Assembly: GCA_022432975.1 (NCBI GenBank)
Contig: CM039512.1
Coordinates: forward strand, 42,316,624-42,380,623
Length of the DNA stretch: 64,000 nucleotides
Reading direction: 5' to 3'
Source: Begonia masoniana
Lineage: Eukaryota; Streptophyta; Magnoliopsida; Cucurbitales; Begoniaceae
Both the position numbers and the translations under genes were made by a program. Positions 44,501 to 59,401 of this stretch are shown here, piece after piece. Within the stretch, counting starts at the first letter, position 1. Every line of letters starts with the position of its first letter. The notes beneath the pieces are model-generated. The model searched no databases. It saw only the letters and a program-made list of their open reading frames with translations, and had not been told where the DNA came from.

Positions 44501-46104
44501 CAGTGGCAGATGCTCTGAGCAGAATGCCTAGAACAGAGGAGTCGGTTGCTTTCAGTATGTCAGCTTCACTGAGAAAGGAGATGCAAGGATTTAAACTCGA
44601 GATAATTCCAGAACTTTCAGCCCTACTTGCTGATTTGACTATACGGCCTACCTTGCTGGACAAGATAAAAGAGGCTCAACAACTTGATACAGAAGAAAAG
44701 ATGGCTATAGTAGCAAAGTTGTCAGTTGTACCTTCTGATTTCAGTTATTCAATGGATGGTACTCTGAGATTTCGAGATCGATTGTACGTTCCGAAAGACG
44801 AAGAGTTGAGGAAATTAGTTATGTCCGAGGCACATTTATCGATGTCTTCAGTGCATCCAGGTAACACTAAGATGTACCGAGATCTGAGAGTGCACTATTG
44901 GTGGCCGAATATGAAGCGTGATGTGGCCAATTATGTGCAGTCTTGCCTAGTGTGCCAACAAGTGAAAGCAGAGCACCAAAGACCAGGTGGGATGTTGCAA
45001 CCACTACCGATTCCCGAGTGGAAGTGGGATCAGATAGCAATGGACTTCGTAGTGGGATTGCCGAGGACAGTAAAGGGGCACGATAGTATATGGGTCGTTG
45101 TTGATAGATTGACAAAAGCGGCTCATTTCTTGCCTGTAAAAATGACTTACACGATGAATCAATTTGCAGAACTCTATATCCAGGAGATTATTAGATTGCA
45201 CGGGGTCCCTATGTCGATTGTTTCAGATCGGGATCCCAGATTTACTTCGAGATTTTGGAAAAGTTTACAAAGCGCCATGGGTACCAAGTTGGCTTTCAGC
45301 ACGGCATTCCACCCACAGACCGATGGACAGTCTGAAAGGACGATTCAAGTACTCGAAGATATGCTGAGGGCATGTGTATTAGAGTTTCAGTCGTCGTGGA
45401 GCCGATATTTACCATTGATTGAGTTTGCTTATAATAATAGTTATCAGTCCACGATTGGTATGGCCCCATACGAAGCGCTTTATGGCAGAAAATGTAGGTC
45501 GCCGCTGTATTGGGATGAAGTGGGCAAAGCTAGATTGATCGGCCCTGAGATTTTGCAACAATTGTCCGAAAAGGTTGCTTTGATTAGACAGAGAATGGAG
45601 ACCGCACATAGTCGCCAAAAGAGCTACGCTGATCGAAGAAGACGAGATTTGGAGTTTGTAGTTGGTGACGAAGTGTTTTTGAAGGTTTCACCATTCAAGG
45701 GCGTAGTACGTTTTGGTAAAAGAGGGAAGTTAAATCCACGGTTTGTTGGACCGTTTCAGATAACAGAAAGGATTGGAGCTACAGCGTATAGGCTTCAATT
45801 ACCATTGTCTATGGAGGGCGAACACAATGTCTTCCACGTGTCGATGTTAAGGAAGTGTATACGGGATCCTACGCATGTAGTAGAACCAGTTAATCTTGAG
45901 ATACGGCCAACTTTGACGTATGAAGAGAGGCCGATACAGATTTTGGAGTCTTCAGTTAAAGTCCTGCGTAATAAGTCAATCCCTCTTGTTAAAGTACTGT
46001 GGAGAAATCAAAACGTAGAGGAAGCGACATGGGAACGACAACAAGACATGATGGACAGATATCCAGATTTGTTCAGGTACGAAATTTTGGGGACAAAATT
46101 TTAA
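41514..46104 (+). pseudogene. Element D gag-pol polyprotein (disrupted)
   Basis: The ATG at 41514 (MFRNEKMSRAP) corresponds to A's start. Lesions seen against A: a lost C in a C run at 41703-41706, an extra T near 42992, an extra base near 43408, and TGA at 43774-43776 immediately after the RT motif FIDDILVYS (Arg in A). From 43813 to 46104 the frame is open through the rest of RT, RNase H ([10 protein letters not shown]), integrase (HHCC, DDE) and chromodomain ([19 protein letters not shown]). The CCHC knuckle CFRCDKTGHKAADC and the protease [10 protein letters not shown] are intact here, unlike A's DTR. The duplicated EVFLDELP block is present. Confidence 0.93.
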
Positions 46105-47318
46105 ATAAGGAGGGTAGGATGTAACACCCGAGAAATTCGTTTTAGGAATTTCGAGCTTTAAGTTTCGAATTTTAATATTTTAAGCATTATAGAGTATTAA
46201 ATTCGTAGAAATATTAAATTTAGTCCAAATGACCAACGAGAAGTTTCGTTAGAGCCCTAAGAATAAATAGGAATATTTGGAGGAATAAGGGAATTTCGGA
46301 GAAATTAAACCGATAGCCAAAATAATGGTTTAGGTTAGGAAATTTACAAAGGGCATTTAAGTAAATGTCAAAGTCAAATCTATTAAAAACCTAAGTCTTC
46401 TCTCTCTTTCTCACTTCTCCTCTCCACGCACGAAACCTCTCCTTTTCTCTCTTTGGCGATTTCTTCCTCCTCTCCATCGCCATTTCCATTGTTCGATTTC
46501 TCTTCTATTTTAGGCAATTTCTCCTCCAAGTTTCTTCAACAAAACAACGTGCTAGGTAAGCTCTACGTTTTGGTTAAGTTTATTTGTCGTTTGGAGTGAT
46601 TTCGAGTTAGGGTTTGTAAAGAAAATTAGGGGTTTGTGTTAGAAATAGTTAAGGTTGTTATTTATCACTCATTGTTGGTGTTTAGTGTTAAGTCTAAGTT
46701 GTTGGAGTTGATTAATGTTGTTGGTAAAGGTTTAATGTAAAGTTAGGTTGTTGGAAATGTGGTTGAAAGACATTAATGAAGGTTTTGAAGTTTGTGAGCA
46801 CCAAGTGCTCGATAAAATGCCTAAACGAGGTGAATTAGAGTTTTTAGAAGAATTTGTCCTAGCTCGAGAAAACAAATTGTTAGATTTGATGTTCGTGAGT
46901 CGATATTAATGGTTTGTTGTTAAATGCCCTAGGTAACTCAAGCTCAAAGGACGGTGCTCGGCATATTTAGGACGCCAGGTAAGTGAGCGTTAGGCTTTCC
47001 GGCCACTAAGGCCCTACGTCGTACAATGTTGATGATGTTTGTTGTGATAAAAAGGTGGGTATAGAGGTTTGTGGAAAGGCGGGTAGTTTAAGTAGTGCCT
47101 TAGTGAATTAGGTAGTGCTCGTTCGATAGGTTTTCCTTATGTATGTTACCCCTCATGCATCATGTTTTACGAAAATGCATACGAACTATTTACGAGCATG
47201 TTTTATGAAAGGTTAAATGAATGAACGAATATGTGAATGATATATGTTTCTCACGCGTCAAAAGTATGATTCTCACAGGTATGTTTCTCACGCGTCAAAT
47301 GTATGATTCTCACGTGTA

Positions 47319-48892
47319 TGTTTCTTACGGGGCAAGACTTATGTTTCTTACGGGGCAAGACTTATGTTTCTTACGGGGCAAGACGTATGTTTCTTACGGG
47401 GCAAGACTTATGTTTCTTACGGGGCAAGACTTATGTTTCTTACGGGGCAAGACTTATGTTTCTTACGGGGCAAGACTTATGTTTCTTACGGGGCAAGACT
47501 TATGTTTCTTACGGGGCAAGACTTATGTTTCTTACGGGGCAAGACTTATGTTTCTTACGGGGCAAGACTTATGTTTCTTACGGGGCAAGACTTATGTTTC
47601 TTACGGGGCAAGACTTATGTTTCTTACGGGGCAAGACTTATGTTTCTTACGGGGCAAGACTTATGTTTCTTACGGGGCAAGACTTATGTTTCTTACGGGG
47701 CAAGACTTATGTTTCTTACGGGGCAAGACTTATGTTTCTTACGGGGCAAGACTTATGTTTCTTACGGGGCAAGACTTATGTTTCTTACGGGGCAAGACTT
47801 ATGTTTCTTACGGGGCAAGACTTATGTTTCTTACGGGGCAAGACTTATGTTTCTTACGGGGCAAGACTTATGTTTCTTACGGGGCAAGACTTATGTTTCT
47901 TACGGGGCAAGACTTATGTTTCTTACGGGGCAAGACTTATGTTTCTTACGGGGCAAGACTTATGTTTCTTACGGGGCAAGACTTATGTTTCTTACGGGGC
48001 AAGACTTATGTTTCTTACGGGGCAAGACTTATGTTTCTTACGGGGCAAGACTTATGTTTCTTACGGGGCAAGACTTATGTTTCTTACGGGGCAAGACTTA
48101 TGTTTCTTACGGGGCAAGACTTATGTTTCTTACGGGGCAAGACTTATGTTTCTTACGGGGCAAGACTTATGTTTCTTACGGGGCAAGACTTATGTTTCTT
48201 ACGGGGCAAGACTTATGTTTCTTACGGGGCAAGACTTATGTTTCTTACGGGGCAAGACTTATGTTTCTTACGGGGCAAGACTTATGTTTCTTACGGGGCA
48301 AGACTTATGTTTCTTACGGGGCAAGACTTATGTTTCTTACGGGGCAAGACTTATGTTTCTTACGGGGCAAGACTTATGTTTCTTACGGGGCAAGACTTAT
48401 GTTTCTTACGGGGCAAGACTTATGTTTCTTACGGGGCAAGACTTATGTTTCTTACGGGGCAAGACTTATGTTTCTTACGGGGCAAGACTTATGTTTCTTA
48501 CGGGGCAAGACTTATGTTTCTTACGGGGCAAGACTTATGTTTCTTACGGGGCAAGACTTATGTTTCTTACGGGGCAAGACTTATGTTTCTTACGGGGCAA
48601 GACTTATGTTTCTTACGGGGCAAGACTTATGTTTCTTACGGGGCAAGACTTATGTTTCTTACGGGGCAAGACTTATGTTTCTTACGGGGCAAGACTTATG
48701 TTTCTTACGGGGCAAGACTTATGTTTCTTACGGGGCAAGACTTATGTTTCTTACGGGGCAAGACTTATGTTTCTTACGGGGCAAGACTTATGTTTCTTAC
48801 GGGGCAAGACTTATGTTTCTTACGGGGCAAGACTTATGTTTCTTACGGGGCAAGACTTATGTTTCTTACGGGGCAAGACTTATGTTTCTTAC
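47319..48892 (+). repeat. 23-bp tandem array in middle D/F LTR
   Basis: About 68 units of the same 23-mer as at 38919, with one GACG variant near 47390. The exit junction (TACGATGAGCAGTTAGCGGTC) is a shortened form of the intact LTR at 58380-58470. Confidence 0.97.
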
Positions 48893-49800
48893 GATGAGCA
48901 GTTAGCGGTCGAATGGGTGGAGCTCGTGGCGGCGGCTTGTGTTTTGGCTAGGTTTGTGACTCACGGTTAAAAGTTTTGAGGGTCTTTAGTGACGTTTTTG
49001 AGTTAATGGTTAATCGTACAGATTTTGTAAATGTTTAGATATGTTATTAGGATGTTTGGAGACTGTATAGATGACGAAAAGTGTTTTGTAGAATGTTTTG
49101 TGGTGTTTGGATGGTTTTAAAAAACAGGTAGGAAAATGTAAATGTTTTAAATGGAACCATGCGGTTCGTTTTCATGAAAGGTGGTTATGTTTTTAAATGT
49201 GATTGAGTTAATTTACGCGTAATTAGTGAAGCCATGGGGCAGAGAGGTATATACAGTTATTGTATAGAAGTGTGATTTGTGAAATTGTAATGGTAAGTGA
49301 TAAAGAAAGATGAAGGAAATGTGAATGGTGAAATGTGTATAAGTGTTGTGTGAGAAATTGGTGAGCAGGGCGTGAAAGGAAGGAAAGAAAGACATGTGGC
49401 GGGCGACTGGTCGCGGAAGGGGTAGCGACTGGTCGCGGAACTCTCGGGTTTTCCAGAGAGTTCCGCGATCGGGCGCGGAAAGAGTGGCGCCCGATCGCAG
49501 GTGGCCATCGAAGGGGCGCCCGATCGGCCAATGTTGGCCGATCGTGCGGTTGTGCGTGGGGCGCACGAACGCCTATCCTTTGGCGTTCGGTCGCCCCTGT
49601 AATGTGATGCCATCCCTGTTTTGCCCCTGCTTCGTTGGCCGATTGTTTTCTTCTATTTATAATTGTTTTAATGCATTGTTTTAAGTTCTAATTCAATTGT
49701 TTTTAGGTCCTAATTAAATGGTTTAACTTTTAGACTTAAACTGTTCTGGGTTAAAGGTATATTCCGCTTAAACGCTAAGTTATTAAAGTTTGTACTTATA

Positions 49801-50858
<1,058 letters not shown>

Positions 50859-50951
50859 TGCCCAACACACAGCAGTACGAGGACTCTTCCATGACTGTAA
50901 GTATTTAAGTTTAAGTCTGATTCTAGATGTTATTGTTTTATGTTGTCTAAT

Positions 50952-53900
50952 ATGTTAAGGAACGAGAAATGTCGAGAGCACCTAGACCGCCTCCAGAAAA
51001 CCCTATGGCGGTCATAAACATATGCAGAGCAAACAGTCAGACAGATCGGGCTTTTGCTAAATCGAGAGGGAAATGGAAATGGACAAGGAAGTAATTCACA
51101 GGATCAGGTGTAGTGGGGTTCAGACGGCTTAGGCCCCCTACCTTGATGGTCAGTCTCCGGACACAAAGTGCTGAACAGTGGATTCGCAAGATAGAGAGTA
51201 TGTTTGCCTATGCAAAAGTGGAGGAGGCCGACAAAGTGACGTGTGCATCGTTTAATTTAGAAGAAGGATGCAGTGTTTTGGGGGGATTACAAGTAAAGCG
51301 ACTACCGATGCGGGAGTTATGAGGTGGGAAAGGTATTCAAAACTGTGTTCTACAACAAGTATTTCAGTCGCACCCTTCGAGCTGGTAAAAGGTGGAGTTC
51401 ATGCAGCTACGCCAAACAGGGTCTGTGGCTGAATATGTACGGAGGTTTGATTCCTTATCTCGATATGCTGGGTATATGATTTATGAGGAGGAGAATAAGA
51501 TTCACCAGTTCGTACAAGGTTTGAAACTGGAAATTCAGAAGGGTGTGATGACTGTGGATGATGAAGATGTACCCTACCATAAGATAGTGGAAAGAGCCCT
51601 CGAACTAGATGACATTGAGATGAAGCTTCACGACCAAGAGAAGCATCGAGGAGGTTGGTAGAGAAGGACGACCGCAACAACGAATCAGGGATGGCAGCCA
51701 CAAGCACAACGTGGTGTCAAACGAGCCAATGAGACGCCAAGACTTCAAGATAAGGGTAAACGGTCCACAAGGGGCGTCGCAAGCTCCTACATGCCCTGTT
51801 TGCCTAAAGAACCATTACGGGGAGTGCAAGTTGCACAGCGGACGATGCTTTAGATGTGATAAGACAGGCCACAAAGCTGCTGATTGCCTGGAGCCGAGTA
51901 GGAAGCCACCGGGCGGTCCCTCCAGATCTTTTCCTTGATTGAGGCCGAGGAAGCGGCTCAGCCATCGGTTGTACAGGTACTATTCTAGTTTGTGGAAACA
52001 CGGCTCATGTTCTGATTGACACTGGGGCAACCCATTCCTTCATAGCACAGAATTATGCAGTTAAGTGGAAGTTAAATGTCGTCCCAGCTGATCATAGTTA
52101 TAGTGTAATGTTGCCTTCCGGAGAGTATCTACACTCAGATCGAGCTATTGAGGGTGAAGTCATATCTGTGGGTGGTAGGCAGTTGTATGCAAACCTGATT
52201 GTTATATGCATGAAGGGGTATGATGTAATTCTGGGCATGGATTGGTTGTTCAGGCACTATGCCACAATCAATTGCAGGTCGGGAGTAGTGGGTTTTAGAC
52301 CTCCGAGTGGGGAAAGTTATGATTTTTCAGCTACCCTCCGATCTGGTGATATGCCTCTTGTTCTGTCAATGAGTGCCCGTTACTCCACAAAACCTCAATG
52401 TTTCAATTTTGTGGCGAGTATTTGTGGATGTAAGGAACGATAAGAACTAAGGTTGAATAACATGGTGGTGGAGGAAGATATTACTGAAGTATTCCTCGAC
52501 GAGCTACCCAGCTTGCCTGTAAGTGCTTTGAACTCAATGAAGCATGGATGCTTTGGGTTTATAGCGAACGTTGAAGAAGTAAGCATGCAAGAGAAGTTGA
52601 ACGTTGTGTGACATTCCAGTTGTTAAAGACTTTGCGGAGGTATTCCTGGACGAATTGCCTGGGCTTGCCTCCGGATCGAGAGATGGAGTTTACAATTGAG
52701 ATTATTCCTGGTTCGGCGCCAGTGTCCAAGAATCCTTACAGGATGGCGCCAGTTGAACTTAGGGAATTGCAAATCCAGTTGAAAGAGCTAGTAGACAAGG
52801 GCTTTGTCCGGACCGAGCGTTTCTCCATGGGGCGCTCTGGTTTTATTCGTTGAAAAGAAAGATTGCTCTTTGCGAATGTGTGTGGATTATCGCGAGTTGA
52901 ATAAGCTGACTATAAAGAACAAATATCCGTTACCAAGGATAGACGATCTGTTTGACCAGTGGCAAGAGGCCACAGTATTCTCTAAGATTGATTTACGCTC
53001 TGGGTACTATCAGTTGAAGATTAGAGCAGAGGATGTACCAAAGACTGCTTTCAGAACGCGCTATGGTCACTATGAGTTTATGGTGATGTCCTTCGGTTTG
53101 ACCAATGCCCCGGCCCGCGTTTATGGATCTCATGAATCGAGTATTCCGGGAATTCTTGGATAAGTTCGTGATAGTATTCATTGATGACATCTTAGTATAT
53201 TCCTGAACGACGAAGAGCATGCAGAGCACTTAAAAGCAGTTATGACTACTTTGAAGCGACACCAGTTGTATGCTAAGCTTTCTAAGTGCGAATTCTGGTT
53301 GAGCCAAGTGAATTTCTTAGGCCATGTGATTTCAAAGGAAGGCGTTTCGGTGGATCCAGCCAAGATTCAACTAGTAAAGAATGGCCTCGACCGAAAGATG
53401 CAAGTGACGTGTGGAGTTTTGTTGGCCTAGCAGGGTATTATCGGAAATTTATTCAAGGGTTTTCGGTAATTGCTAAGCCTTTAACGAATTTGACAAAGAA
53501 AGAAGTAAAATATGAGTGGACTAAGGCGTGCGAAGAAAGCTTTCAGACCTTGAAGCGAAAGTTGACCACAGCGCCTTTACTGACTTTACCATTGGAGAAT
53601 GGGGTGTATTGTATTATTGTGACGCGTCAAAAGTCGGTTTGGGATGCGTGTTGATGCAGGAAGGAAAGGTCATTGCCTATGCTTCGAGGCAATTGAAAAG
53701 TTACGAAGAAAATTACCCAACGCACGATTTAGAACTGGCAGCGGTAGTATTCGCGTTAAAGATATGGAGACACTACCTCTATGGGCAGAAGTGTGAAGTG
53801 TTTTCAGATCACAAAAGTTTAAAATATCTGTTTACACAGAAGGATTTGAATATGAGACAGAGGAGATGGCTCGAATTTGTGAAAGACTATGACTTCGAAA

Positions 53901-55529
53901 TCAAGTATCACCCCAGAAAAGCAAATACAGTGGCAGATGCTCTGAGCAGAATGCCTAGAACAGAGGAGTCGGTTGCTTTCAGTATGTCAGCTTCACTGAG
54001 AAAGGAGATGCAAGGATTTAAACTCGAGATAATTCCAGAACTTTCAGCCCTACTTGCTGATTTGACTATACGGCCTACCTTGCTGGACAAGATAAAAGAG
54101 GCTCAACAACTTGATACAGAAGAAAAGATGGCTATAGTAGCAAAGTTGTCAGTTGTACCTTCTGATTTCAGTTATTCAATGGATGGTACTCTGAGATTTC
54201 GAGATCGATTGTACGTTCCGAAAGACGAAGAGTTGAGGAAATTAGTTATGTCCGAGGCACATTTATCGATGTCTTCAGTGCATCCAGGTAACACTAAGAT
54301 GTACCGAGATCTGAGAGTGCACTATTGGTGGCCGAATATGAAGCGTGATGTGGCCAATTATGTGCAGTCTTGCCTAGTGTGCCAACAAGTGAAAGCAGAG
54401 CACCAAAGACCAGGTGGGATGTTGCAACCACTACCGATTCCCGAGTGGAAGTGGGATCAGATAGCAATGGACTTCGTAGTGGGATTGCCGAGGACAGTAA
54501 AGGGGCACGATAGTATATGGGTCGTTGTTGATAGATTGACAAAAGCGGCTCATTTCTTGCCTGTAAAAATGACTTACACGATGAATCAATTTGCAGAACT
54601 CTATATCCAGGAGATTATTAGATTGCACGGGGTCCCTATGTCGATTGTTTCAGATCGGGATCCCAGATTTACTTCGAGATTTTGGAAAAGTTTACAAAGC
54701 GCCATGGGTACCAAGTTGGCTTTCAGCACGGCATTCCACCCACAGACCGATGGACAGTCTGAAAGGACGATTCAAGTACTCGAAGATATGCTGAGGGCAT
54801 GTGTATTAGAGTTTCAGTCGTCGTGGAGCCGATATTTACCATTGATTGAGTTTGCTTATAATAATAGTTATCAGTCCACGATTGGTATGGCCCCATACGA
54901 AGCGCTTTATGGCAGAAAATGTAGGTCGCCGCTGTATTGGGATGAAGTGGGCAAAGCTAGATTGATCGGCCCTGAGATTTTGCAACAATTGTCCGAAAGG
55001 TGCTTTGATTAGACAGAGAATGGAGACCGCACATAGTCGCCAAAAGAGCTACGCTGATCGAAGAAGACGAGATTTGGAGTTTGTAGTTGGTGACGAAGTG
55101 TTTTTGAAGGTTTCACCATTCAAGGGCGTAGTACGTTTTGGTAAAAGAGGGAAGTTAAATCCACGGTTTGTTGGACCGTTTCAGATAACAGAAAGGATTG
55201 GAGCTACAGCGTATAGGCTTCAATTACCATTGTCTATGGAGGGCGAACACAATGTCTTCCACGTGTCGATGTTAAGGAAGTGTATACGGGATCCTACGCA
55301 TGTAGTAGAACCAGTTAATCTTGAGATACGGCCAACTTTGACGTATGAAGAGAGGCCGATACAGATTTTGGAGTCTTCAGTTAAAGTCCTTCGTAATAAG
55401 TCAATCCCTCTTGTTAAAGTACTGTGGAGAAATCAAAACGTAGAGGAAGCGACATGGGAACGACAACAAGACATGATGGACAGATATCCAGATTTGTTCA
55501 GGTACGAAATTTTGGGGACAAAATTTTAA
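50952..55529 (+). pseudogene. Element F gag-pol polyprotein (heavily frameshifted)
   Basis: A near-copy of D's polyprotein. It shares D's TGA after FIDDILVYS (about 53204) and the disrupted sites near 52415 and 52838, but adds many one-base gains and losses, giving about ten frame breaks. These concentrate in 50950-51680, next to the TA tract; 53528-55012 is open and almost identical to D. Gag, CCHC knuckle, protease [16 protein letters not shown] sequence, RT, RNase H, integrase and chromodomain can all be traced. Some bases match A rather than D (for example ATGAGGTGG near 51320), so D has private changes too. Part of the indel load may be sequencing error. Confidence 0.9.
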
Positions 55530-55544
55530 ATAAGGAGGGTAGGA

Positions 55545-58500
55545 TGTAACACCCGAGAAATTCGTTTTAGGAATTTCGAGCTTTAAGTTTCGAATTTTAA
55601 TATTTTAAGCATTATAGAGTATTAAATTCGTAGAAATATTAAATTTAGTCCAAATGACCAACGAGAAGTTTCGTTAGAGCCCTAAGAATAAATAGGAATA
55701 TTTGGAGGAATAAGGGAATTTCGGAGAAATTAAACCGATAGCCAAAATAATGGTTTAGGTTAGGAAATTTACAAAGGGCATTTAAGTAAATGTCAAAGTC
55801 AAAATCTATTAAAAACCTAAGTCTTCTCTCTCTTTCTCACTTCTCCTCTCCACGCACGAAACCTCTCCTTTTCTCTCTTTGGCGATTTCTTCCTCCTCTC
55901 CATCGCCATTTCCATTGTTCGATTTCTCTTCTATTTTAGGCAATTTCTCCTCCAAGTTTCTTCAACAAAACAACGTGCTAGGTAAGCTCTACGTTTTGGT
56001 TAAGTTTATTTGTCGTTTTGGAGTGATTTCGAGTTAGGGTTTGTAAAGAAAATTAGGGGTTTGTGTTAGAAATAGTTAAGGTTGTTATTTATCACTCATT
56101 GTTGGTGTTTAGTGTTAAGTCTAAGTTGTTGGAGTTGATTAATGTTGTTGGTAAAGGTTTAATGTAAAGTTAGGTTGTTGGAAATGTGGTTGAAAGACAT
56201 TAATGAAGGTTTTGAAGTTTGTGAGCACCAAGTGCTCGATAAAATGCCTAAACGAGGTGAATTAGAGTTTTTAGAAGAATTTGTCCTAGCTCGAGAAAAC
56301 AAATTGTTAGATTTGATGTTCGTGAGTCGATATTAATGGTTTGTTGTTAAATGCCCTAGGTAACTCAAGCTCAAAGGACGGTGCTCGGCATATTTAGGAC
56401 GCCAGGTAAGTGAGCGTTAGGCTTTCCGGCCACTAAGGCCCTACGTCGTACAATGTTGATGATGTTTGTTGTGATAAAAAGGTGGGTATAGAGGTTTGTG
56501 GAAAGGCGGGTAGTTTAAGTAGTGCCTTAGTGAATTAGGTAGTGCTCGTTCGATAGGTTTTCCTTATGTATGTTACCCCTCATGCATCATGTTTTACGAA
56601 AATGCATACGAACTATTTACGAGCATGTTTTATGAAAGGTTAAATGAATGAACGAATATGTGAATGATATATGTTTCTCACGCGTCAAAAGTATGATTCT
56701 CACAGGTATGTTTCTCACGCGTCAATGTATGATTCTCACGTGTATGTTCTTACGGGGCAAGACTTATGTTCTTACGGGGCAAGACTTATGTTTCTTACGG
56801 GGCAATGTTTCTTACGGGGCAAGACTTATGTTTCTTACGGGGCAAGACTTATGTTTCTTACGGGGCAAGACTTATGTTTCTTACGGGGCAAGACTTATGT
56901 TTCTTACGGGGCAAGACTTATGTTTCTTACGGGGCAAGACTTATGTTTCTTACGGGGCAAGACTTATGTTTCTTACGGGGCAAGACTTATGTTTCTTACG
57001 GGGCAAGACTTATGTTTCTTACGGGGCAAGACTTATGTTTCTTACGGGGCAAGACTTATGTTTCTTACGGGGCAAGACTTATGTTTCTTACGGGGCAAGA
57101 CTTATGTTTCTTACGGGGCAAGACTTATGTTTCTTACGGGGCAAGACTTATGTTTCTTACGGGGCAAGACTTATGTTTCTTACGGGGCAAGACTTATGTT
57201 TCTTACGGGGCAAGACTTATGTTTCTTACGGGGCAAGACTTATGTTTCTTACGGGGCAAGACTTATGTTTCTTACGGGGCAAGACTTATGTTTCTTACGG
57301 GGCAAGACTTATGTTTCTTACGGGGCAAGACTTATGTTTCTTACGGGGCAAGACTTATGTTTCTTACGGGGCAAGACTTATGTTTCTTACGGGGCAAGAC
57401 TTATGTTTCTTACGGGGCAAGACTTATGTTTCTTACGGGGCAAGACTTATGTTTCTTACGGGGCAAGACTTATGTTTCTTACGGGGCAAGACTTATGTTT
57501 CTTACGGGGCAAGACTTATGTTTCTTACGGGGCAAGACTTATGTTTCTTACGGGGCAAGACTTATGTTTCTTACGGGGCAAGACTTATGTTTCTTACGGG
57601 GCAAGACTTATGTTTCTTACGGGGCAAGACTTATGTTTCTTACGGGGCAAGACTTATGTTTCTTACGGGGCAAGACTTATGTTTCTTACGGGGCAAGACT
57701 TATGTTTCTTACGGGGCAAGACTTATGTTTCTTACGGGGCAAGACTTATGTTTCTTACGGGGCAAGACTTATGTTTCTTACGGGGCAAGACTTATGTTTC
57801 TTACGGGGCAAGACTTATGTTTCTTACGGGGCAAGACTTATGTTTCTTACGGGGCAAGACTTATGTTTCTTACGGGGCAAGACTTATGTTTCTTACGGGG
57901 CAAGACTTATGTTTCTTACGGGGCAAGACTTATGTTTCTTACGGGGCAAGACTTATGTTTCTTACGGGGCAAGACTTATGTTTCTTACGGGGCAAGACTT
58001 ATGTTTCTTACGGGGCAAGACTTATGTTTCTTACGGGGCAAGACTTATGTTTCTTACGGGGCAAGACTTATGTTTCTTACGGGGCAAGACTTATGTTTCT
58101 TACGGGGCAAGACTTATGTTTCTTACGGGGCAAGACTTATGTTTCTTACGGGGCAAGACTTATGTTTCTTACGGGGCAAGACTTATGTTTCTTACGGGGC
58201 AAGACTTATGTTTCTTACGGGGCAAGACTTATGTTTCTTACGGGGCAAGACTTATGTTTCTTACGGGGCAAGACTTATGTTTCTTACGGGGCAAGACTTA
58301 TGTTTCTCCGGGGCAAAAAAATGAAAATTTTACAAATGTCTGCCATATATATGTGATGTTATGTTTAGTACGCTCCTTACTAAGCATTAGGCTTAATGTA
58401 GCTATTGTATGATGTAGGTGACGAGAACGAAGGTGAGGAACCACCTTACGATGATCAAGTTTAGCGGTCGATGGGTGGAGCTCGTGGCGGCGGCTTGTGT

Positions 58501-59401
58501 TTTGGCTAGGTTTGTGACTCACGGTTAAAAGTTTTTGAGGGTCTTTAGTGACGTTTTTGAGTTAATGGTTAATCGTACAGATTTTGTAAATGTTTAGATA
58601 TGTTATTAGGATGTTTGGAGACTGTATAGATGACGAAAAGTGTTTTGTAGAATGTTTTGTGGTGTTTGGATGGTTTTAAAAAACAGGTAGGAAAATGTAA
58701 ATGTTTTAAATGGAACCATGCGGTTCGTTTTCATGAAAGGTGGTTATGTTTTTAAATGTGATTGAGTTAATTTACGCGTAATTAGTGAAGCCGGCAGTAG
58801 AGTGTCTATACAGTTATTGTATGGAAGTGTGATTTGTGAAATTGTAATGGTAAGTGATGAAGAAAAATGAAGGAAATGTGAATGGTGAAATGTGTATAAG
58901 TGTTGTGTGAGAAATTGGTGAGCAGGGCGTGAAAGGAAGGAAAGAAAGACATGTGGCGGGCGACTGGTCGCGGAAGGGGTAGCGACTGGTCGCGGAACTC
59001 TCGGGTTTTCCAGAGAGTTCCGCGATCGGGCGCGGAAAGAGTGGCGCCCGATCGCAGGTGGCCATCGAAGGGGCGCCCGATCGGCCAATGTTGGCCGATC
59101 GTGCGGTTGTGCGTGGGGTGCACGAACGCCTATCCTTTGGCGTTCGGTCGCCCCTGGTAATGGGATCGCCATCCCTGTTTTGCCCCTGCTTCGTTGGCCG
59201 ATTGTTTTCTTCTATTTATAATTGTTTTAATGCATTGTTTTAAGTTCTAATTCAATTGTTTTTAGGTCCTAATTAAATGGTTTAACTTTTAGACTTAAAC
59301 TGTTCTGGGTTAAAGGTATATTTCCGCTTAAACGCTAAGTTATTAAAGTTTGTACTTATAAAAAAAAAAAAAAAAAAATTATACGGGTAAGGGTCGTGAC
59401 A
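55545..59401 (+). mobile_element. Element F 3' LTR (most complete copy)
   Basis: 3,857 bases, TGTAACACCC to GGTCGTGACA, with the full left part, the 23-bp array and the stretch after it (TACTAAGCATTAGGC; GTAGGTGACGAGAACGAAGG) that the other two LTRs have lost. Removing the array leaves a length close to A's LTR. It is followed by the GAAAA duplication. Confidence 0.93.
56743..58316 (+). repeat. 23-bp tandem array in third D/F LTR
   Basis: About 68 units. The first three or four carry small deletions, one of them removing most of a unit (56800-56812). The last unit changes to CTCCGGGGC before normal LTR sequence. Confidence 0.97.
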